Part shown: positions 6,779 through 8,599 of the stretch, piece after piece
Position numbering within the stretch: position 1 is the first letter of the stretch
How the letters are laid out: the number at the start of each line of letters is the position of its first letter
Translations under genes and position numbers: made by a program
Notes under the pieces: generated by a model
Told to the model about the DNA's origin: nothing
What the model saw: only the letters and a program-made list of their open reading frames with translations
Databases searched by the model: none
Source: Acidobacteriota bacterium
GTDB lineage: Bacteria; Acidobacteriota; Terriglobia; Terriglobales; Acidobacteriaceae
Length of the DNA: 8,599 bases
Reading direction: 5' to 3'
Assembly (NCBI GenBank): GCA_021799405.1
Contig: JAJZAL010000224.1
Span: 1 to 8,599, forward strand

Positions 6779-7974
6779 TCGTATCTGGCCAGCATGCCCG
6801 CCAGCAGTGCCGTCCGCGGCGCCAGGTGCTCCACCAGAATCGACTCATGCTTTGCGTGCGCGCCTTCGCCCACGGCGCCCATACCGTCGAGCGTGGGAAC
6901 ACCGAGGGCAGCAGTGAGGTTGCCGTCGGAGGCGCCACCGGTCGCGGCCTCGTCCAGCACGAATCCCAGCTCTGCTGCCAGCGCCCGGGCCTGCTGGTAG
7001 AGCCGGAGCGTGCCGCGCTTGCGCTCCATCGGCGGGCGGTTGATGCCTCCCGTCAAGCTCAGCGTACAGTTCCTGTCATGCGGCTTGAGTGAGGCAAACC
7101 TGCGCTCGATCCGCGGCCCGTCGGCCCTCCGCGCAATCCTAACATCAACCTCCGCCCATGCCTCGGCGGGAATCACGTTGCTCTTGCTGCCGCCGCCCAC
7201 CACTCCAACGTTCACGGTCAGGCCGCGCCGCAGGTCGGTCCAGGCGCTGACCTTCTCCACCACGCGCGCCAGCTCACGAATGGCGTTTGTTCCTTTCTCG
7301 AAGTCCACGCCTGCGTGGGCCGCCACACCCTTCACGTCGATTCGCCAGTTGCCGGTGCCCTTGCGCGCCGTTTTGTAGGCCAGCCCCTGCGCGGGTTCCA
7401 GCACATAGACGGCTGTACACTCGCGCGCCAATCGCTCGATAATGGGCCGCGAGACCGGACTGCCCACCTCCTCATCGCCGGTCAGCAGCAGCACAATCTC
7501 CGGATCAGCCGAACGGCGGAGCAGCTCCGCCTCATGCAGCATTTCGATCGCGGTAAGCGCCATAGCCACGCCGGATTTCATGTCCAGCGTTCCCGGTCCC
7601 CACAGCCGGCCTTCGCTCAGGCGGCAGGGCATGGACTTCAGCGTGCCCAGCGGCCAGACCGTATCCAGATGGCCCAGCAAGAGGATCTGCCTCTTCGCAG
7701 CGCCCGCCGCCGAGTTGGCTGGCAGGTTTTGCGCGCTGAAACGCGCTTCCAGCACACTGCCAAATCCGCTCATGCGGTGCAGCTTGATCCGCCCTCGCAG
7801 ATCGCGGGCACGAGACGCGGCCAGCTCGATGCAGGCGTCCACCGCGGCTTTGTTGTCTGAGGGTGACTCGGCATGGACCAGTTGCCGGATCAGGTCCATC
7901 AGAGCGCGCTCCTTGCGCCGTGCTCCGGCCAGCAGGGCGCGCATAGGGATCGTATCTTTGGGTTGGAGGCTCAT
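6775..7974 (-). CDS. M20 family zinc peptidase (glutamate carboxypeptidase/CPG2-like)
   Basis: The product is 399 residues and matches M20 dinuclear zinc peptidases. His102 and Asp104 lie in GHLDTV, bridging Asp131 in GTLDMKSG, general base Glu168 and ligand Glu169 in TGDEEVGS, Glu193 in VLEP, and His373 in GEGAHAKHE. Spacings match carboxypeptidase G2 closely (for example 29 residues from His102 to Asp131, and 24 from Glu169 to Glu193). His220 in the KGVAAHAG segment belongs to the dimerisation domain. Members remove C-terminal glutamate from folates or small peptides, or act on other N-acyl amino acids. No signal peptide is evident, so it is probably cytosolic. The start at 7974 is supported by AAAGGG about seven bases upstream; the next Met (residue 11) has no such site. 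The gene faces away from lpxC and runs into the ABC ATPase gene, overlapping it by four bases at the stop codons. The family is secure; substrate and any peptide-uptake link are inference. Confidence 0.92.
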   Translation of the reverse strand: MSLQPKDTIPMRALLAGARRKERALMDLIRQLVHAESPSDNKAAVDACIELAASRARDLRGRIKLHRMSGFGSVLEARFSAQNLPANSAAGAAKRQILLLGHLDTVWPLGTLKSMPCRLSEGRLWGPGTLDMKSGVAMALTAIEMLHEAELLRRSADPEIVLLLTGDEEVGSPVSRPIIERLARECTAVYVLEPAQGLAYKTARKGTGNWRIDVKGVAAHAGVDFEKGTNAIRELARVVEKVSAWTDLRRGLTVNVGVVGGGSKSNVIPAEAWAEVDVRIARRADGPRIERRFASLKPHDRNCTLSLTGGINRPPMERKRGTLRLYQQARALAAELGFVLDEAATGGASDGNLTAALGVPTLDGMGAVGEGAHAKHESILVEHLAPRTALLAGMLARYD

Positions 7975-8019
7975 GCAATGCCCTTTCAGCGGAGGACCTT
8001 CGGCGGCAAATACTGCGAT

Positions 8020-8079
8020 CCACTGATTCTACGATTGTTAGGGGCGGACGGGAAGGTGATGCGTCGATTCAATCAGTGG
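8020..8079. repeat. 9-base inverted repeat spanning the M20 promoter
   Basis: CCACTGATT (8020-8028) recurs inverted as AATCAGTGG (8071-8079) with 42 bases between. The left copy overlaps the putative -10 box of the peptidase gene. It may be a pair of half-sites for a regulator or chance. Confidence 0.3.
8026..8054 (-). promoter_or_regulatory. putative promoter of the M20 peptidase gene
   Basis: On the minus strand, TAGAAT (8031-8026) matches five of six bases of the -10 consensus. TTCCCG 17 bases upstream (8054-8049) matches three of six at -35. The start of transcription would be about 45 bases before the start codon. Confidence 0.4.
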
Positions 8080-8094
8080 TCCGGCAGGTGCACA

Positions 8095-8114
8095 GTGTGG
8101 CAAAATTGCCACAC
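8095..8114. promoter_or_regulatory. strong palindromic operator candidate between the M20 peptidase and lpxC
   Basis: GTGTGGCAA (8095-8103) and TTGCCACAC (8106-8114) form a perfect 9-base inverted repeat with only two bases between. The genes on both sides point away from it, so a terminator role is unlikely. The compact, near-continuous symmetry fits a site for a dimeric transcription factor. It lies 121 bases upstream of the peptidase start and 68 bases upstream of lpxC. I do not recognise the motif as that of a specific regulator. Confidence 0.5.
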
Positions 8115-8136
8115 ATCGGATTTCGGGGTTCCCGTC

Positions 8137-8142
8137 TAATCT
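8137..8142 (+). promoter_or_regulatory. possible -10 element of lpxC
   Basis: TAATCT fits a TANNNT -10 element about 40 bases before the TTG start. No good -35 hexamer stands at the usual distance. TTGCCA inside the palindrome (8106-8111) resembles one but is 25 bases away, too far for a standard promoter. Confidence 0.25.
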
Positions 8143-8168
8143 AGTTGGTGGAATGCGGTTTCCCCATT

Positions 8169-8174
8169 GGGAGA
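8169..8174 (+). promoter_or_regulatory. ribosome binding site supporting the TTG start of lpxC
   Basis: GGGAGA ends seven bases before TTG 8182, a normal spacing. It does not suit the only other upstream candidate in frame, TTG 8167, which it overlaps. The ATG at 8153 is in another frame. Confidence 0.6.
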
Positions 8175-8181
8175 ATCAATT

Positions 8182-8599
8182 TTGGCTCATCTCGCGCATC
8201 TGGAACAGACCATCACCGCGCCCATCGAATTTGAGGGTATTGGTTTGCATTCCGGGGCACCGGTTACGATGCGGATCATGCCGGCTCCAGCCGGGTCGGG
8301 CATCGTCTTCCGCCGCACCGATCTGGACAACTTTGAGATTCCCGCCATCAGCCGCAACGTCGCCAAGGTCAGCTACGCCACCAGTCTGATGCGCCAGGGC
8401 GTGCTCATTTCCACCACGGAACATCTGCTCTCCGCGCTCATCGGCATGGGAGTGGACAACGCGATCATCGAACTGGACAACCTTGAACTGCCCATCCTCG
8501 ACGGCAGCGCTACGCCCTACGTCGAGGCCTTTCTGCGCGTCGGCATCCGCACCCAGCGCCGCCGCCGCGAGACGATTCGCGTGCTGCACCCCGTGGAGG
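8182..8599 (+). CDS. lpxC: UDP-3-O-acyl-N-acetylglucosamine deacetylase LpxC, 3'-partial
   Basis: This is the first 139 residues of LpxC, the zinc deacetylase that commits UDP-3-O-acyl-GlcNAc to lipid A synthesis in the cytoplasm. The frame continues past the right edge. Recognisable blocks are QTITAPIEFEGIGLHSG with the conserved His23, the GIVFRRTDL segment, STTEHLLSAL with catalytic Glu80 and zinc ligand His81, and the VDNAIIELDNLELPILDGSA block with Asp107. The other zinc ligands (the HxxxD motif) lie beyond the window. The start is assigned to TTG 8182 because the true frame has no ATG before conserved sequence and GGGAGA lies upstream at proper spacing. An ATG at 8153 belongs to another frame that ends at 8389 and encodes nothing recognisable. 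Whether the gene is fused to fabZ, as in some phyla, cannot be seen. Its presence shows the organism makes lipid A. Confidence 0.93.
   Translation, partial: MAHLAHLEQTITAPIEFEGIGLHSGAPVTMRIMPAPAGSGIVFRRTDLDNFEIPAISRNVAKVSYATSLMRQGVLISTTEHLLSALIGMGVDNAIIELDNLELPILDGSATPYVEAFLRVGIRTQRRRRETIRVLHPVE

Noticed and set aside
8176..8589. 137-codon minus-strand frame opposite lpxC
   Set aside because: It covers the conserved LpxC blocks on the other strand and has no recognisable product.

Overview
The window looks like an ordinary stretch of chromosome from a GC-rich Gram-negative bacterium. The start of an lpxC gene (lipid A synthesis) and an exported beta-barrel protein ending in Phe point to an outer membrane. 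The gene mix (GH31 glycosidase with a long tail, a small outer-membrane barrel, a Tat-exported amidase, a stand-alone patatin) and the sequence style fit Acidobacteriota, probably the Terriglobia. That placement is an inference from protein character, with no marker gene in the window to prove it.

Layout from left to right. Positions 2-1738 (+) hold the C-terminal part of a GH31 alpha-glycosidase whose N-terminus lies before the window. A 263-base gap follows with a possible terminator hairpin and a doubtful leader peptide. Next are a small outer-membrane beta-barrel protein (2002-2598, +) and a Tat-exported amidase-signature hydrolase (2703-4583, +). The amidase runs tail-to-tail into a patatin-like lipid hydrolase (4633-5796, -). 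A 142-base divergent region separates the patatin from an oligopeptide-type ABC transporter ATPase (5939-6778, +). The ATPase meets an M20 zinc peptidase (6775-7974, -) tail-to-tail, with overlapping stop codons. A second divergent region (7975-8181) carries a strong 20-base palindrome and leads into lpxC (8182 to the window end, +), which begins at a TTG codon.

No multi-gene operon is evident. Most genes are single units in alternating orientation, and several act on the envelope or on nutrients: glycan, amide, lipid and peptide breakdown plus peptide uptake. The ABC ATPase and M20 peptidase could both serve peptide use, but they are on opposite strands and have separate promoters. No stretch over 300 bases lacks a gene. 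I saw no tRNA, rRNA, CRISPR array, insertion sequence, phage gene or toxin-antitoxin pair. I do not see a clearly new multi-gene system. The most notable unexplained items are the palindrome upstream of lpxC, the variant active-site motifs of the patatin, and the unassigned C-terminal extension of the GH31 enzyme.
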